Source of the DNA: Desulfobacteraceae bacterium Eth-SRB2
GTDB lineage: Bacteria; Desulfobacterota; Desulfobacteria; Desulfobacterales; UBA11574
NCBI GenBank assembly: GCA_004193595.1
Contig: RPGQ01000004.1
Location: forward strand, 227,461-291,460
Length of the DNA: 64,000 nucleotides
Direction of reading: 5' to 3'
Shown: positions 1 to 9,345 of the stretch, piece by piece
Numbering within the stretch: the first letter of the stretch is position 1
Layout of the letters: every line of letters starts with the position of its first letter
Notes under the pieces: model-generated
Database searches by the model: none
The model's input: the letters and a program-made list of their open reading frames with translations, nothing else
Told to the model about the DNA's origin: nothing
Position numbers and translations under genes: made by a program

Positions 1-109
1 GGTTGAACGATGCGCCGGGGGCAAGGTTCCTGTATTTTTAGTGGGGCATCCCGGCGGGACGATTATCCATCCGGACAGCGTTGTTAAAATGTTGAAAGAG
101 GCCTTTTAA
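1..109 (+). CDS. korA: 2-oxoacid:ferredoxin oxidoreductase alpha subunit, C-terminal end (partial)
   Basis: The frame starting at base 2 is open to a TAA at 107-109 and encodes the last 35 residues of a protein that begins outside the window. The segment VFLVGHPGGTIIHPD resembles the C-terminus of the alpha subunit (pyrimidine-binding and transketolase-C part) of 2-oxoacid:ferredoxin oxidoreductases. The beta subunit starts 3 bp downstream and the gamma subunit overlaps that, so the order alpha-beta-gamma is the usual Kor/Vor layout. The assignment rests more on context than on the short sequence itself. Confidence 0.7.
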   Translation, partial: VERCAGGKVPVFLVGHPGGTIIHPDSVVKMLKEAF

Positions 110-112
110 ACC

Positions 113-985
113 ATGCAAGACATCCCGACACCATCCAAAAAACAACCCTGTCATCCCCTGGATGATCTTATCCGCACGGATCGCATTCCCCATATCTGGT
201 GTCCGGGGTGCGGGATTGGAACGGTGTTCTCGGCGTGTCTGGCTGCTCTGAAAGGAAGCGGTATCAATCTTCGAAAGACGGTGATGGTCTCGGGAATCGG
301 ATGTTCGGGACGTGCCGCCGGTTATGTTAAACTGGATTCCTTTCATACAACCCACGGCAGGGCCATACCCTTTGCCACCGGATTAAAACTTGCCAACCCT
401 GAACTGAATATCGTGGTGTTCAGCGGTGACGGCGATCTCTTCGCCATCGGCGGAAACCATTTTATCCATGCGGCCCGGCGGAATATGGATATGACGGTTA
501 TCTGTGTAAATAACTTAAATTATGGCATGACCGGCGGCCAGGTCGCCGCAACCACACCTCACCTGGCGAAATCGACAACAACACCGATCGGAAATCCTGA
601 AACCCCTTTTAATCTGCCACTAATGGCCTATGCGTGCGGCGCCACGTATGTAGCCCGATGGACCATGCTGCACATCAGAGATCTTACGGATTCCATAACA
701 GAAGCGATTTGTAAAAAAGGATTTTCCTTTATTGAAGCACTTTCACCGTGTCCGGTAAATTACGGTCGACGCAATAAACAAAAACCTTTGGATATGCTAA
801 GGTTATACCAGGAAAAAGCCATCATCAAAAATCATGCAGATCCTTCTACACTGGATATAGACTTTGAAAAGGGCATCATTTTGGGCAAATTTATCGATCT
901 GGATCGACCAACGTTTATTGAACAGTATGACAAGATCTACCGGCCGAGCCGTCTTCAAGAAAACGTTTCGGAATTGAACTCATGA
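113..985 (+). CDS. korB: 2-oxoacid:ferredoxin oxidoreductase beta subunit (thiamine diphosphate subunit)
   Basis: A 290-residue protein of normal length for the family. It oxidatively decarboxylates a 2-oxoacid to an acyl-CoA and passes two electrons to ferredoxin. The thiamine-diphosphate motif is visible as GDGD near residue 105 and NNLNYGMTGGQ near 133. The N-terminal WCPGCG (Cys30, Cys33), the GIGCSGR Cys and the later SPCPVNYG Cys are the four ligands expected for the subunit's [4Fe-4S] cluster. The ATG lies 3 bp after the korA stop, with an AAAGAGG-like ribosome site inside korA. The substrate (2-oxoglutarate, branched-chain oxoacid or another) cannot be told from sequence alone. Confidence 0.93.
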   Translation: MQDIPTPSKKQPCHPLDDLIRTDRIPHIWCPGCGIGTVFSACLAALKGSGINLRKTVMVSGIGCSGRAAGYVKLDSFHTTHGRAIPFATGLKLANPELNIVVFSGDGDLFAIGGNHFIHAARRNMDMTVICVNNLNYGMTGGQVAATTPHLAKSTTTPIGNPETPFNLPLMAYACGATYVARWTMLHIRDLTDSITEAICKKGFSFIEALSPCPVNYGRRNKQKPLDMLRLYQEKAIIKNHADPSTLDIDFEKGIILGKFIDLDRPTFIEQYDKIYRPSRLQENVSELNS

Positions 986-1590
986 CCGACGCTCAAAATC
1001 ATAAACAGGCAAAAAAGGAAATTATAATCACCGGCTTTGGTGGGCAGGGCATTATTCTTGCGGGTATTATCCTGGGAAAAGCGGCCGCTATTGGTGAACA
1101 CATGGAAAGCACACTTGTTCAGTCATACGGGCCCGAGTCTCGTGGGGGGTCGTGTAATGCTCAGGTCGTGATTTCCCATGAAATGATTCATTACCCTTAT
1201 GTGAGTCATCCGGATATTTTGGTCTGCATGTCTCAATCAGGCTATGATAAGCTGATCCAGCAGATCAAGGAAAACGGAACGTTAATCATTGATCAGGATC
1301 TGGTTCGACCTGCCCGTGAATTAAAACGTGACTTTTTTTCTATCCCTGCCACCGGCATGGCCGAAGAGTTGGGGCGGGTAATGATCGCCAATATCATTAT
1401 GATCGGTTTTTTAACCGCCGTCACAGATGTTATTTCCATGGATGCAGCCCAAAAATCCGTCCTGGAATCCGTGCCAAAAGGCACTGAAAAACTGAACACA
1501 ACGGCCTTCAAAAAAGGTCATGACTATGGCCTGGCCACACTCAAGGGACGGCAGAAAAAGGCCGCAGGTCAAGCAGGAGCTATTTCATGA
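982..1590 (+). CDS. korC: 2-oxoacid:ferredoxin oxidoreductase gamma subunit
   Basis: A 202-residue protein with the family signature GFGGQGI at residues 18-24 and SYGPESRGG near residue 50. These form the domain that binds the CoA part and closes the active site in pyruvate/2-oxoacid:ferredoxin oxidoreductases. The start codon overlaps the korB stop (ATGA), so the two are translationally coupled. It in turn overlaps the following 1119-residue flavoprotein gene by ATGA. The enzyme and the Hdr-like proteins are therefore made from one transcript. Confidence 0.93.
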   Translation: MTDAQNHKQAKKEIIITGFGGQGIILAGIILGKAAAIGEHMESTLVQSYGPESRGGSCNAQVVISHEMIHYPYVSHPDILVCMSQSGYDKLIQQIKENGTLIIDQDLVRPARELKRDFFSIPATGMAEELGRVMIANIIMIGFLTAVTDVISMDAAQKSVLESVPKGTEKLNTTAFKKGHDYGLATLKGRQKKAAGQAGAIS

Positions 1591-4500
1591 AACGTCCCAA
1601 AGAACGGCTCCACCGGGTCACCGTTATCGGTGCGACACCGGCAGGTATCGCCGCTACCAACAAGCTTGGAGAACTGGGCATTCCCCTCACCCTTGTGGAT
1701 TCTGATTACGATCTGGATAAAAAACTTTCCCGGGACGAATGGGTTCTAAAATCAGGCATTCCTTTAAACCATGCCCATCGACCCGGGCTTATCAGAATTT
1801 TAAGAAACCCTGCCATTCGATGCATCTTTCCTGCAAAAGTCTCCTCCATTAAGCACAATCGCCAAGGATTCCGTGTTCACCTAAACATCCCCCAAACCTT
1901 TGTAGATCAAAACAAATGTACGCTTTGCGGTCGTTGTGTTGAAATATGCCCGGCTTTGCTTCCCGGGGGAGAGAAAGCCATCCAAATTAACAGTCAGCGA
2001 AGCCTTCCCGGCCGGCCGGTCATAGATAAACGGCGACGGCCGCTCTGCCAGGAAAACTGTCCGCTGGGGGTGAACGCCCAGGGCTATATCGCCCTTGTAA
2101 AAGCAGGCAGGTTTGCCCAAGCGCTTGACCTTATCAGGGAAAATAACGTTTTGCCCGGCATCTGCGGACGCATTTGTACCCACCCTTGTGAGGCCGTCTG
2201 CAGAAGGAGCGAGCTCGATGAATCCGTCGCCATCATGGATATTAAGCGATTTGTGACAGACCATGAGCGCTCCAATCCCAGAGACATACAAGCATTTGAT
2301 GTTCATAAAAAGTCGGAAAAGATCGTCATTATCGGCTCAGGTCCGGCCGGGATTGCCGCCGCTGCGGACCTGGCCCGATTCGGCTATGAGGTAACGGTTT
2401 TCGAAAAAGAGAAAGAAGTCGGCGGGCTGCTCCGTTACGGAATTGGGCGTCATCGCCTGCCCAGGGATATCATCGATAATGATCTTGAATATATTAAGAA
2501 ACTGGGCGTACAATTTATTACCGCCCATTCTGTGGATCTGGCCTGTGATATGGATTTGCTCAAAAAAGACTTTGACGCTGTCATTCTCTCCATTGGGACG
2601 TGGTCTGATTTAAAATTAGGTGTGCCCGGAGAAACGATCGAAGGCGTTGAAGGTTGCCTCTCTTTTTTGGAGCGCTTTTATCGCAACCAAATAAAAGCAC
2701 TGGATGAAAAAGTAGCGGTAATTGGGGACGGCAACGCCGCATTTGACCTGGCCCGGACACTGTTGCGTCTGGGTGCCCATGTGACAATTTTATCCTGGTT
2801 CCCTGAAGAGTTGATCCCTGCCAATGCCGAAGAAATTCGGGCCGCCAAAGAAGAAGGAATTATCATTCGGGATTGCACCCAGACCATTGCGTTTTTAGAT
2901 CAAAGCGGTAAGCTCCATAGGCTGCGTTGCATGACCACCAAACCCGGAGAACCCGATGCTAAGGGTATCCCCTGGCCGGTTATTATCCCGGATCGTCAGC
3001 CCTTTGAACTCGAGTTTGACCGGGCTTTTGTTGCCATCGGTCAAAGGGGAGCTTTGCAAAGTCATAACCCTTCGTTCAGCTTTGATGTTTCAACACGAGG
3101 CTTGATTGAGGTTGATGAATATTTGCGTACGAATTTACCGGGTGTCTATGCTGTAGGAGATTCGGTTTCAGGACCCTCATCCGTTGTTGAAGCCATGGCC
3201 GCAGGCCGGCTGGTTGCCCGTATGGTTCATGGCGATATTTGTAAAGAGGAGGTTTTTTATCCTGGGCCCTTAAGGCCGGAGGACAAAGATTTTCCGGAAA
3301 TTCCGGCGGATATACCTTCGCAAGCACGAACCATCATGCCGGAAAGGCAACCGGCGGTGCGCAAGAATAGTTTCTTGGAAGTCTCCATGGGATTGAGCGA
3401 ACAACAGGTTTTTTTAGAAGCCGCCCGTTGTCTTCAATGTGGAGTTTGCAGCGAATGTCTCCAGTGCGTTGATGCCTGTGGTGCAATTCATGCGATAAAC
3501 CATGCACAATTACCGGAAGAAACCATTGAGCAAACCGGTGTGATCATTATTGCAGACCCGGAAATAGCCCCGACGGTCAAAGGGGATGATGTCATCCGAG
3601 TATACGGGCCCAAAACGGCGAAACCGGATGTTAACGCCATGTTTGTTCGAGGTTTTGCAGCGGCTTCCCGGGCCATGATATTGCTTGGGAAAACCTTCCA
3701 ACGGCCAAAAGGGTATGGCTTGTCATTTTCCACGCCTGATCCGGGGCTTTCCCCGGAAATCCGTCTGGGAATTTTTGTCTGTAAATGTAACAATACCTTT
3801 GGATGGCTTGATGATATGAGTCAATACGTCGCGGCATTACAATTTCAAGAGGATGTGGTCCATGCCCAAGTTGTAAACTCGGCCTGCACTCATGAAGGAT
3901 CCTCTGCTATTATCCGGACGATTCGTGAAAAAGGACTCACCCGGGTGGTACTTGCATCCTGTGTATGCTGCCCGCTCAATTTTATTTGCAGCGCCTGTAC
4001 GGACCAGCGAAGTCGGCTGAAAAACGCCTTATTTACCGGAACAGGGATCAGTCGTTCAATGGTGCAGACGTGTAACTTAAGAGGAGAAGTCCTTCGTCTT
4101 TTAAAACGGAGCCCTTCCCTGGCCTTGAAAAAATATACCGGATTCATTGATCGTTCTATGAATCGGGCAAGAAGATTGAAACCGCTTCCGGATCTTATTA
4201 GAAACTATAATTTCACTACGGCGGTAATTGGGACATCCGAAGTCGCCGTAAGCAGTGCTATGACCCTTGCCCAAGCGGGACTGGAGGTCTTTTGGTTCCC
4301 ACGCACGCAAAAACCGCCGATTCAAATTTCTGATCATCCCAATGTGCATAGTTTCGGAGGCTTTTCCATCAAAGAATTGAGCGGGACTCTGGGTAATTTT
4401 CACATTATTGCGGAATCAGACGATTCCCGACAGATAATGACGGTGGGGGCGGTCATCCTGGATGAAAAGTCAAGAAAGAACATTAAGTATATTCACCAGG

Positions 4501-4946
4501 AAAGTCTGCCGGGCAGAACCGTGTCTTCTTCTATGCAGGACATGGGCGTCCCCGGAATACCATTCTTTTATCCGGGGTCAACCGCCATTTCCGGACTTTT
4601 TTTAGCTGAACCGCCGGGCATCAATGTCTCTAATCGGAAAAAAGGCGCTGCCGCCGCAGCCCAGGCAGCAGCCATTATGCCGCGCGAACCGCGTCATAAC
4701 AAGGGATATACCGTTTTAGTGGATGAAAGCCTGTGCCGAAGTTGTGGACGCTGCATTCGCGTCTGCCCTTATCAGGCGGTGACATTGCACAAAAACGCCA
4801 TGGACGGATGGGCCGCCTGGGTGGACGAGACGCTGTGCAAAGGCTGCGGTAATTGTATTTCCGTATGTCCCACCAATGCCGTGGACAGCCCGTATCGTAA
4901 CCAGGAATTTCTCGAACAGACACTTGAAAAAATATTGCTGACGTAA
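1587..4946 (+). CDS. Giant GltD/NfnB-like and HdrA-like iron-sulfur flavoprotein fusion
   Basis: A 1119-residue cytoplasmic protein. Seen in order: a degenerate Rossmann motif GATPAG (15-20); a 4Fe-4S motif CTLCGRCVEICP (about 110-121); the four-Cys GltD/dihydropyrimidine-dehydrogenase domain; an intact FAD site GSGPAG (about 249); an NAD(P)H site GDGNAAF (about 379); a Cys-rich CLQCGVCSECLQC (about 615). From about 728 there is a copy of the HdrA N-terminal domain (FVCKCN, ASCVCC) with a second degenerate Rossmann motif GTSEVA. Two ferredoxin motifs close the protein (CRSCGRCIRVCP, CKGCGNCISVCP, about 1050-1098). The GltD core predicts NAD(P)H or NAD(P)+ as one electron partner. Overlap with korC and the Hdr genes downstream suggest it connects ferredoxin, pyridine nucleotide and Hdr. 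The exact reaction is inference. Confidence 0.85.
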   Translation: MKRPKERLHRVTVIGATPAGIAATNKLGELGIPLTLVDSDYDLDKKLSRDEWVLKSGIPLNHAHRPGLIRILRNPAIRCIFPAKVSSIKHNRQGFRVHLNIPQTFVDQNKCTLCGRCVEICPALLPGGEKAIQINSQRSLPGRPVIDKRRRPLCQENCPLGVNAQGYIALVKAGRFAQALDLIRENNVLPGICGRICTHPCEAVCRRSELDESVAIMDIKRFVTDHERSNPRDIQAFDVHKKSEKIVIIGSGPAGIAAAADLARFGYEVTVFEKEKEVGGLLRYGIGRHRLPRDIIDNDLEYIKKLGVQFITAHSVDLACDMDLLKKDFDAVILSIGTWSDLKLGVPGETIEGVEGCLSFLERFYRNQIKALDEKVAVIGDGNAAFDLARTLLRLGAHVTILSWFPEELIPANAEEIRAAKEEGIIIRDCTQTIAFLDQSGKLHRLRCMTTKPGEPDAKGIPWPVIIPDRQPFELEFDRAFVAIGQRGALQSHNPSFSFDVSTRGLIEVDEYLRTNLPGVYAVGDSVSGPSSVVEAMAAGRLVARMVHGDICKEEVFYPGPLRPEDKDFPEIPADIPSQARTIMPERQPAVRKNSFLEVSMGLSEQQVFLEAARCLQCGVCSECLQCVDACGAIHAINHAQLPEETIEQTGVIIIADPEIAPTVKGDDVIRVYGPKTAKPDVNAMFVRGFAAASRAMILLGKTFQRPKGYGLSFSTPDPGLSPEIRLGIFVCKCNNTFGWLDDMSQYVAALQFQEDVVHAQVVNSACTHEGSSAIIRTIREKGLTRVVLASCVCCPLNFICSACTDQRSRLKNALFTGTGISRSMVQTCNLRGEVLRLLKRSPSLALKKYTGFIDRSMNRARRLKPLPDLIRNYNFTTAVIGTSEVAVSSAMTLAQAGLEVFWFPRTQKPPIQISDHPNVHSFGGFSIKELSGTLGNFHIIAESDDSRQIMTVGAVILDEKSRKNIKYIHQESLPGRTVSSSMQDMGVPGIPFFYPGSTAISGLFLAEPPGINVSNRKKGAAAAAQAAAIMPREPRHNKGYTVLVDESLCRSCGRCIRVCPYQAVTLHKNAMDGWAAWVDETLCKGCGNCISVCPTNAVDSPYRNQEFLEQTLEKILLT

Positions 4947-4949
4947 AAA

Positions 4950-6533
4950 ATGAACGACTTCAAAATAATCTTATTTTTATGTAACTGGGGGCCCCATACC
5001 GCTTTCCAAACCCTTCAGGACACTGGACGCGAGATTCCCGATGAGGTAAGTATGATTCGGATTCCCTGCACCGGAAGAATCAGTAAATCCCTTCTGTTTA
5101 AAGCGTTTGAAATGGGAGCGGATGGTGTGGTTCTGGCAGGGTGTAAACCCGGAACCTGCCGATATGGCAGCGGTACGGCTACCGCTATAGAAAATACCGA
5201 AGATACGCGGGATATTATCGGACTTTTAGGCCTGGGGAAAGAACGGTTGCGGCATGTCACATTTTTCCCGGATGAGTCGGATCTATTGTTGAAATTCTTG
5301 AATGACTTTTGCAATCAAATCCGGTCGTTGGGCCCGAGTCCCATGTTGCCGATTCCAATAACGGAATCAGAAGCTATCAGCCGGGAGTCTTTGGCCGAGA
5401 TCGTCTCTTATCATGATGCCTTTGCCTGTCAGGACTGTGGGAAATGCTCTTCCGCCTGTCCTCTGGCATTGATCGGCAAACCATTCTCGCCCCGGGAACT
5501 GGTCAACTCCATCATTGCCGGCGATATGGACTCTCCTTCCGTAAACAAAGATATCTGGTCCTGCCTGACCTGTGGCCTCTGTTATGACCGCTGTCCATCG
5601 GCAGTTAATTTTCCCGAGTTTATCCGAGATATTCGCCACGTTATCAGAAAAAAGGGAGGGAATGCTCATGAGGCGCACGGTGGCTTTTTTCAGTCTCTGA
5701 TGCGAGCCATGACATCACCCGGGCTCAAAACACAGCGATGGGATTGGCTGCCCCAAGATGTGGAGGTTGATTCCAAAAGTAAGATCCTTTTTTTTGGGGG
5801 GTGTAGCCCGTACTTTGACATATTTTTCAGAAACCATCTGGGCGTTGAAACCCGTAAGATCTTAAAAGATAGTCTTCGTCTTCTCAATTTCTTCGATATT
5901 AAACCGGCCTTACTCCAGGATGAGCGATGCTGCGGACATGATCTTCTCTGGTCGGGAGATAAAGATAATTTTTTAAAATTAGCAGCAATGAATGTGGAGT
6001 CGATCCATAACCTTGGAATTGAGGAGGTGATTACGGCTTGTCCGGAGTGCTACAGGACACTGGCCCATGATTACCCGAAATATGGGATTACATTAAATTT
6101 CAAGGTCACCCACATCTATGAACTGCTTGAAAACGAAATCAGCAAAGGCGCCATAGATTTTAAAAAAATTGATAAAAAAATAACATTCCAAGATTCGTGT
6201 CGTTTAAACTGGATCGAAGAACCTGCAGACCTTCCCAGAAAATTGATCCGGCGCCTCAAGCCAAGCAGCTTCCGGGAGATGCAGAATAATGGAAAGTCGG
6301 CCATATGTTGCGGGAATTGCGCCTGGACCGGATGTGATGCGTTCAGCAAGGCACTTCAGGTCAAACGCCTGCGACAGGCGCATGACACCGGAAGTGATCT
6401 TCTGGTCACGGCCTGCCCCAAATGTCAGATTCATCTCCGTTGTGCCATGGAAGATCCTTTTCTCGGAGAAGAACTGAACATGGAGATGATAGACTTGACC
6501 GGTATTATTGCAAAAACCATTTGCTGGGAGTAA
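4950..6533 (+). CDS. MvhD-HdrC-HdrB fusion (HdrD-like) iron-sulfur protein
   Basis: A 527-residue protein starting 3 bp after the giant flavoprotein gene. Residues 1-130 are an MvhD/FlpD domain ([2Fe-2S] type, with CNWGP, CTGRI and CKPGTCRY cysteines). An HdrC-like pair of 4Fe-4S motifs follows (CQDCGKCSSACP near 161, CLTCGLCYDRCP near 205). The rest carries two CCG domains with complete cysteine sets (GGCSPYFD / CCGHD / ACPECY and DSCRLN / ICCGN / ACPKC), which in HdrB/HdrD hold noncubane clusters that reduce disulfides. MvhD normally passes electrons to HdrA, so one polypeptide here links an electron entry module to a thiol-disulfide module. The physiological disulfide is unknown. Confidence 0.88.
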   Translation: MNDFKIILFLCNWGPHTAFQTLQDTGREIPDEVSMIRIPCTGRISKSLLFKAFEMGADGVVLAGCKPGTCRYGSGTATAIENTEDTRDIIGLLGLGKERLRHVTFFPDESDLLLKFLNDFCNQIRSLGPSPMLPIPITESEAISRESLAEIVSYHDAFACQDCGKCSSACPLALIGKPFSPRELVNSIIAGDMDSPSVNKDIWSCLTCGLCYDRCPSAVNFPEFIRDIRHVIRKKGGNAHEAHGGFFQSLMRAMTSPGLKTQRWDWLPQDVEVDSKSKILFFGGCSPYFDIFFRNHLGVETRKILKDSLRLLNFFDIKPALLQDERCCGHDLLWSGDKDNFLKLAAMNVESIHNLGIEEVITACPECYRTLAHDYPKYGITLNFKVTHIYELLENEISKGAIDFKKIDKKITFQDSCRLNWIEEPADLPRKLIRRLKPSSFREMQNNGKSAICCGNCAWTGCDAFSKALQVKRLRQAHDTGSDLLVTACPKCQIHLRCAMEDPFLGEELNMEMIDLTGIIAKTICWE

Positions 6534-6540
6534 CCGTTTA

Positions 6541-6681
6541 TAAAGGTTTCAGGTATCAGGAATGATGAACAAAGGCGCTGGCACCTGAGACCTGACACCT
6601 GAAACCTGAAACCAGGCATACGGAAAGGAATAAATATGGGATATTTTTTAAAACCATATTATGTACAATTTTAATCATTAC
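6541..6681. repeat. Dispersed repeat H, copy 1 (hairpin plus conserved 12-codon micro-ORF)
   Basis: The left half is an inverted repeat: GGTTTCAGGTATCAGG near 6545 and CCTGACACCTGAAACC near 6589. The right half reads GGAAAGGAATAAATATG followed by twelve codons (MGYFLKPYYVQF, stop). The same arrangement recurs at 26881-27013. This copy lies in the 232-bp gap before the selenocysteine HdrA gene. Confidence 0.75.
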
Positions 6682-6765
6682 GGATATTAACTGATTTCAA
6701 GGGTTGTTATTTTCCCAACACAATATAGAAAAATTTAAAATTGCCCCGATGGTCTTATTTAAGGA

Positions 6766-9207
6766 ATGAACATGGAACCTGTTACTTCAATAAATACAAA
6801 ACCGCAGATGCGTATCGGCGTCTATGTCTGTCATTGCGGGTCAAATATCGCTCAGACGGTGAACTGTCCAAAAGTTTCCGAAACAGCTTCCCGGCTTGAG
6901 GATGTTTTTATTTCAAAAGATATCGCTTACGCCTGTTCCGAGCCGGGTCAACAGGAAATCCGGCAGGATATTCAGGAACACGGGCTGGAACGCATTGTCG
7001 TGGCCTCTTGTTCACCGAGGCTTCATGAACCCACTTTTCGACAGATGATGCAATCCGCGGGTCTTAATCCGTATCTTTTGGAAATGGCCAATCTCCGTGA
7101 GCAATGCAGCTGGGTCCATTTGAATGAACCTGATGCAGCAACACAAAAGGCTGAAGACCTTGTAAAAATGGCCGTGTCCCGGGCACGATTGCTCCAGCCG
7201 CTTAAAGAAGAAAAGCTGCCGCTCACCAAACGAACCTTGGTCATCGGCGGGGGTATTGCCGGCATTCAGACCTCCCTCGATCTTGCAGACAACGGTTATG
7301 ACGTTGTTCTGGTGGAAAAAAATGCTTCCATTGGCGGAACCATGGCCCAGCTTGACAAGACCTTTCCGACCATGGACTGTTCCATTTGAATCCTGGGTCC
7401 TAAAATGACGGATGTCGGTCGACATCCCCGGATAAAGCTCTACACCCTGAGCGAAATAGTAGATGTTAAAGGCTATGTGGGCAACTTTGATATAAAGATA
7501 TTAAAAAAGGCGCGTTATGTGTCAGAGGAAGAGTGCACGGCGTGTGGTGACTGTGCTGTGGCTTGCCCGGTAGTTCGTCCCGACGAGTTCAACCTGGGAT
7601 TATCATCACGCAAGGCCATTTTCACCCCGTTTCCCCAGGCTGTCCCCTCGGCCTATGTCCTTAATGTCAATGAATGCTTGGGACACAACCCGGTGGTTTG
7701 CGCAAAATGTCTCGAAGCCTGTGAAAAGGGCTGCATCAATTTTCACATGTCCGATGACGAAATCAAGGAACGTGTGGGATCTATCATCGTGGCGACCGGA
7801 CTGGAGCCTTACGATCCCACTGAGCTTGACGAATACGGATATACAAGGTTCGAAAATGTCCTTACCAGTCTTGAATTTGAACGCCTCGTCAATGCCGGGG
7901 GCCCTACCAAAGGAAAACTGATTCGCCCCACAGACAGAAGACTTCCTAAATCCGTGGGCTTTATCCAATGTGTGGGCTCACGGTCTGCCAGGAAAGGCAG
8001 CAAGTATTGCTCCAATACCTGCTGTATGAACACCATTAAAAGCACACTGGTACTCAAAGAACATTATCCTGATATTGACATAAAGGTTTTTTATATCGAC
8101 ATTCGTGCCTTTGGCAAAGGATTCGAAGATCTCTTTATGCGCAGCCGTCGTCTGGGAGTGCATTACTTGAGAGGGTTGCCGGGCAACGTTGAAGAGCTGC
8201 CGGATCACAGCATGCGGGTTGCGGTCGAAAATACGGTAACCGGCAGGCTGGAATTTTTCGATCTTGAAATGCTCGTCTTAGCTATCGGAATGAAGCCGGC
8301 CAAAAGTACCCGGCGGCTCCAAGAAATGCTGGGGCTTCAGCTAAGCCCGGACGGTTTTTTCCTGGAAGCGCATCCCAAACTCCAACCGGTTGACGCGGCC
8401 TCTCGAGGAATTTTTTATGCGGGATGCGCCGAGAGCCCCAAGGATATCAAAGAAAGCGTTACACAGGCTTCAGCAGCCGCAGTCCGCGCCATTCGCCTGA
8501 TGCATAAAGGAGAAATCTACACAGAACCGATTACTTCCGAAATAGACCCGGAAAAGTGCAACGCTTGCGGCAAGTGTGTTGAAATTTGTCCCTATAATGC
8601 AATTACAAAAGGTATCAGAAAAAAGACGCCTTGTGTCGTGAATACCGCAGCATGCGCCGGCTGCGGCACTTGCGCTGCGGAATGCCCTTATGATGCCATT
8701 GTTATGAACCATTTTACAGACGACCAGATTAACAACCAAATCGATTCCATGTTCGAAGAAAGTTCGCAAGAAAAAATTCTGGTATTTGCCTGCAACTGGT
8801 GCTCATATGCCGGCGCGGATTACGCGGGGGTCTCACGTCTTCAATATCCCTCAAATGTTCGGATTATCCGGACCATGTGCTCAGGCCGAGTTGACGAAAA
8901 ATTTATCTTTAACGGTTTTCTTAACGGTGCACCGGTTGTCCTGGTCAGCGGATGCCATATGGGTGACTGCCATTATATTGATGCCAACCGCTGGACCGAG
9001 AAAAGAGTTAAAAAGATTCGAAAGAAAATGGAGAAACTGGAAATCCGGCCCGAACGGCTCCAGCTCGAATGGATCAGTGCGGCAGAAGGGAGTCGATTCG
9101 CCGAGATAATGGGAAGGATGGAAAAACTTCGTCAGAGTGTTTCCATACAGGAAATTTCAGAAACCATTGAGATCCTAAAGAATCAGGGAAAAATGACCCA
9201 AAACTGA
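6766..9207 (+). CDS. hdrA: HdrA-MvhD fusion, selenocysteine-containing (TGA at 7387-7389 read as Sec)
   Basis: Read through the in-frame TGA at 7387-7389, this is one 813-residue protein; stopping there would give 207 residues. HdrA is the FAD subunit of heterodisulfide reductase complexes and the site of flavin-based electron bifurcation. Visible parts: N-terminal VCHCGSN domain (1-140), FAD site GGGIAGIQTS (about 160), then DCSI-U-ILGPKM, where Sec208 replaces the second Cys of the family motif CSxCILxPKM. Ferredoxin-like motifs follow (CTACGDCAVACP about 257; CNACGKCVEICP and CAGCGTCAAECP about 599 and 630). Residues 670-780 are an MvhD domain (FACNWCSYAG, CSGR, CHMGDCHY). SD AAGGA precedes the ATG. 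The internal ATG at 7405 has no ribosome site. Sec-HdrA is known in methanogens and some sulfate reducers. Confidence 0.9.
7387..7427 (+). promoter_or_regulatory. Selenocysteine TGA codon and bacterial SECIS-like hairpin
   Basis: TGA occupies 7387-7389. A perfect 7-bp stem, GGATGTC (7410-7416) with GACATCC (7421-7427), closes a GGTC tetraloop (7417-7420). The loop begins 28 nt after the TGA. A stem of this kind with GGU(C) in the apical loop shortly downstream of UGA is the bacterial SECIS pattern bound by SelB, as in E. coli fdhF. The hairpin lies inside coding sequence, as expected in bacteria. Confidence 0.85.
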
Positions 9208-9345
9208 ATAATAACAAAAATTTTCAAAGATCCACACCATCCCCATAAATGCGACCCGCCGGCATCATTTCCTTTCCAATTCAAATCTACTTTATTACCT
9301 TAAAAGAACGGGTAAACTTTTTTTCGTATATAGGAGGAAGATATA

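Noticed and set aside
7405..9207. A separate 600-residue iron-sulfur protein starting at the ATG at 7405
   Set aside because: No ribosome site, and the ATG is the conserved Met of ILGPKM inside HdrA. The Sec read-through gives one complete family-length protein.
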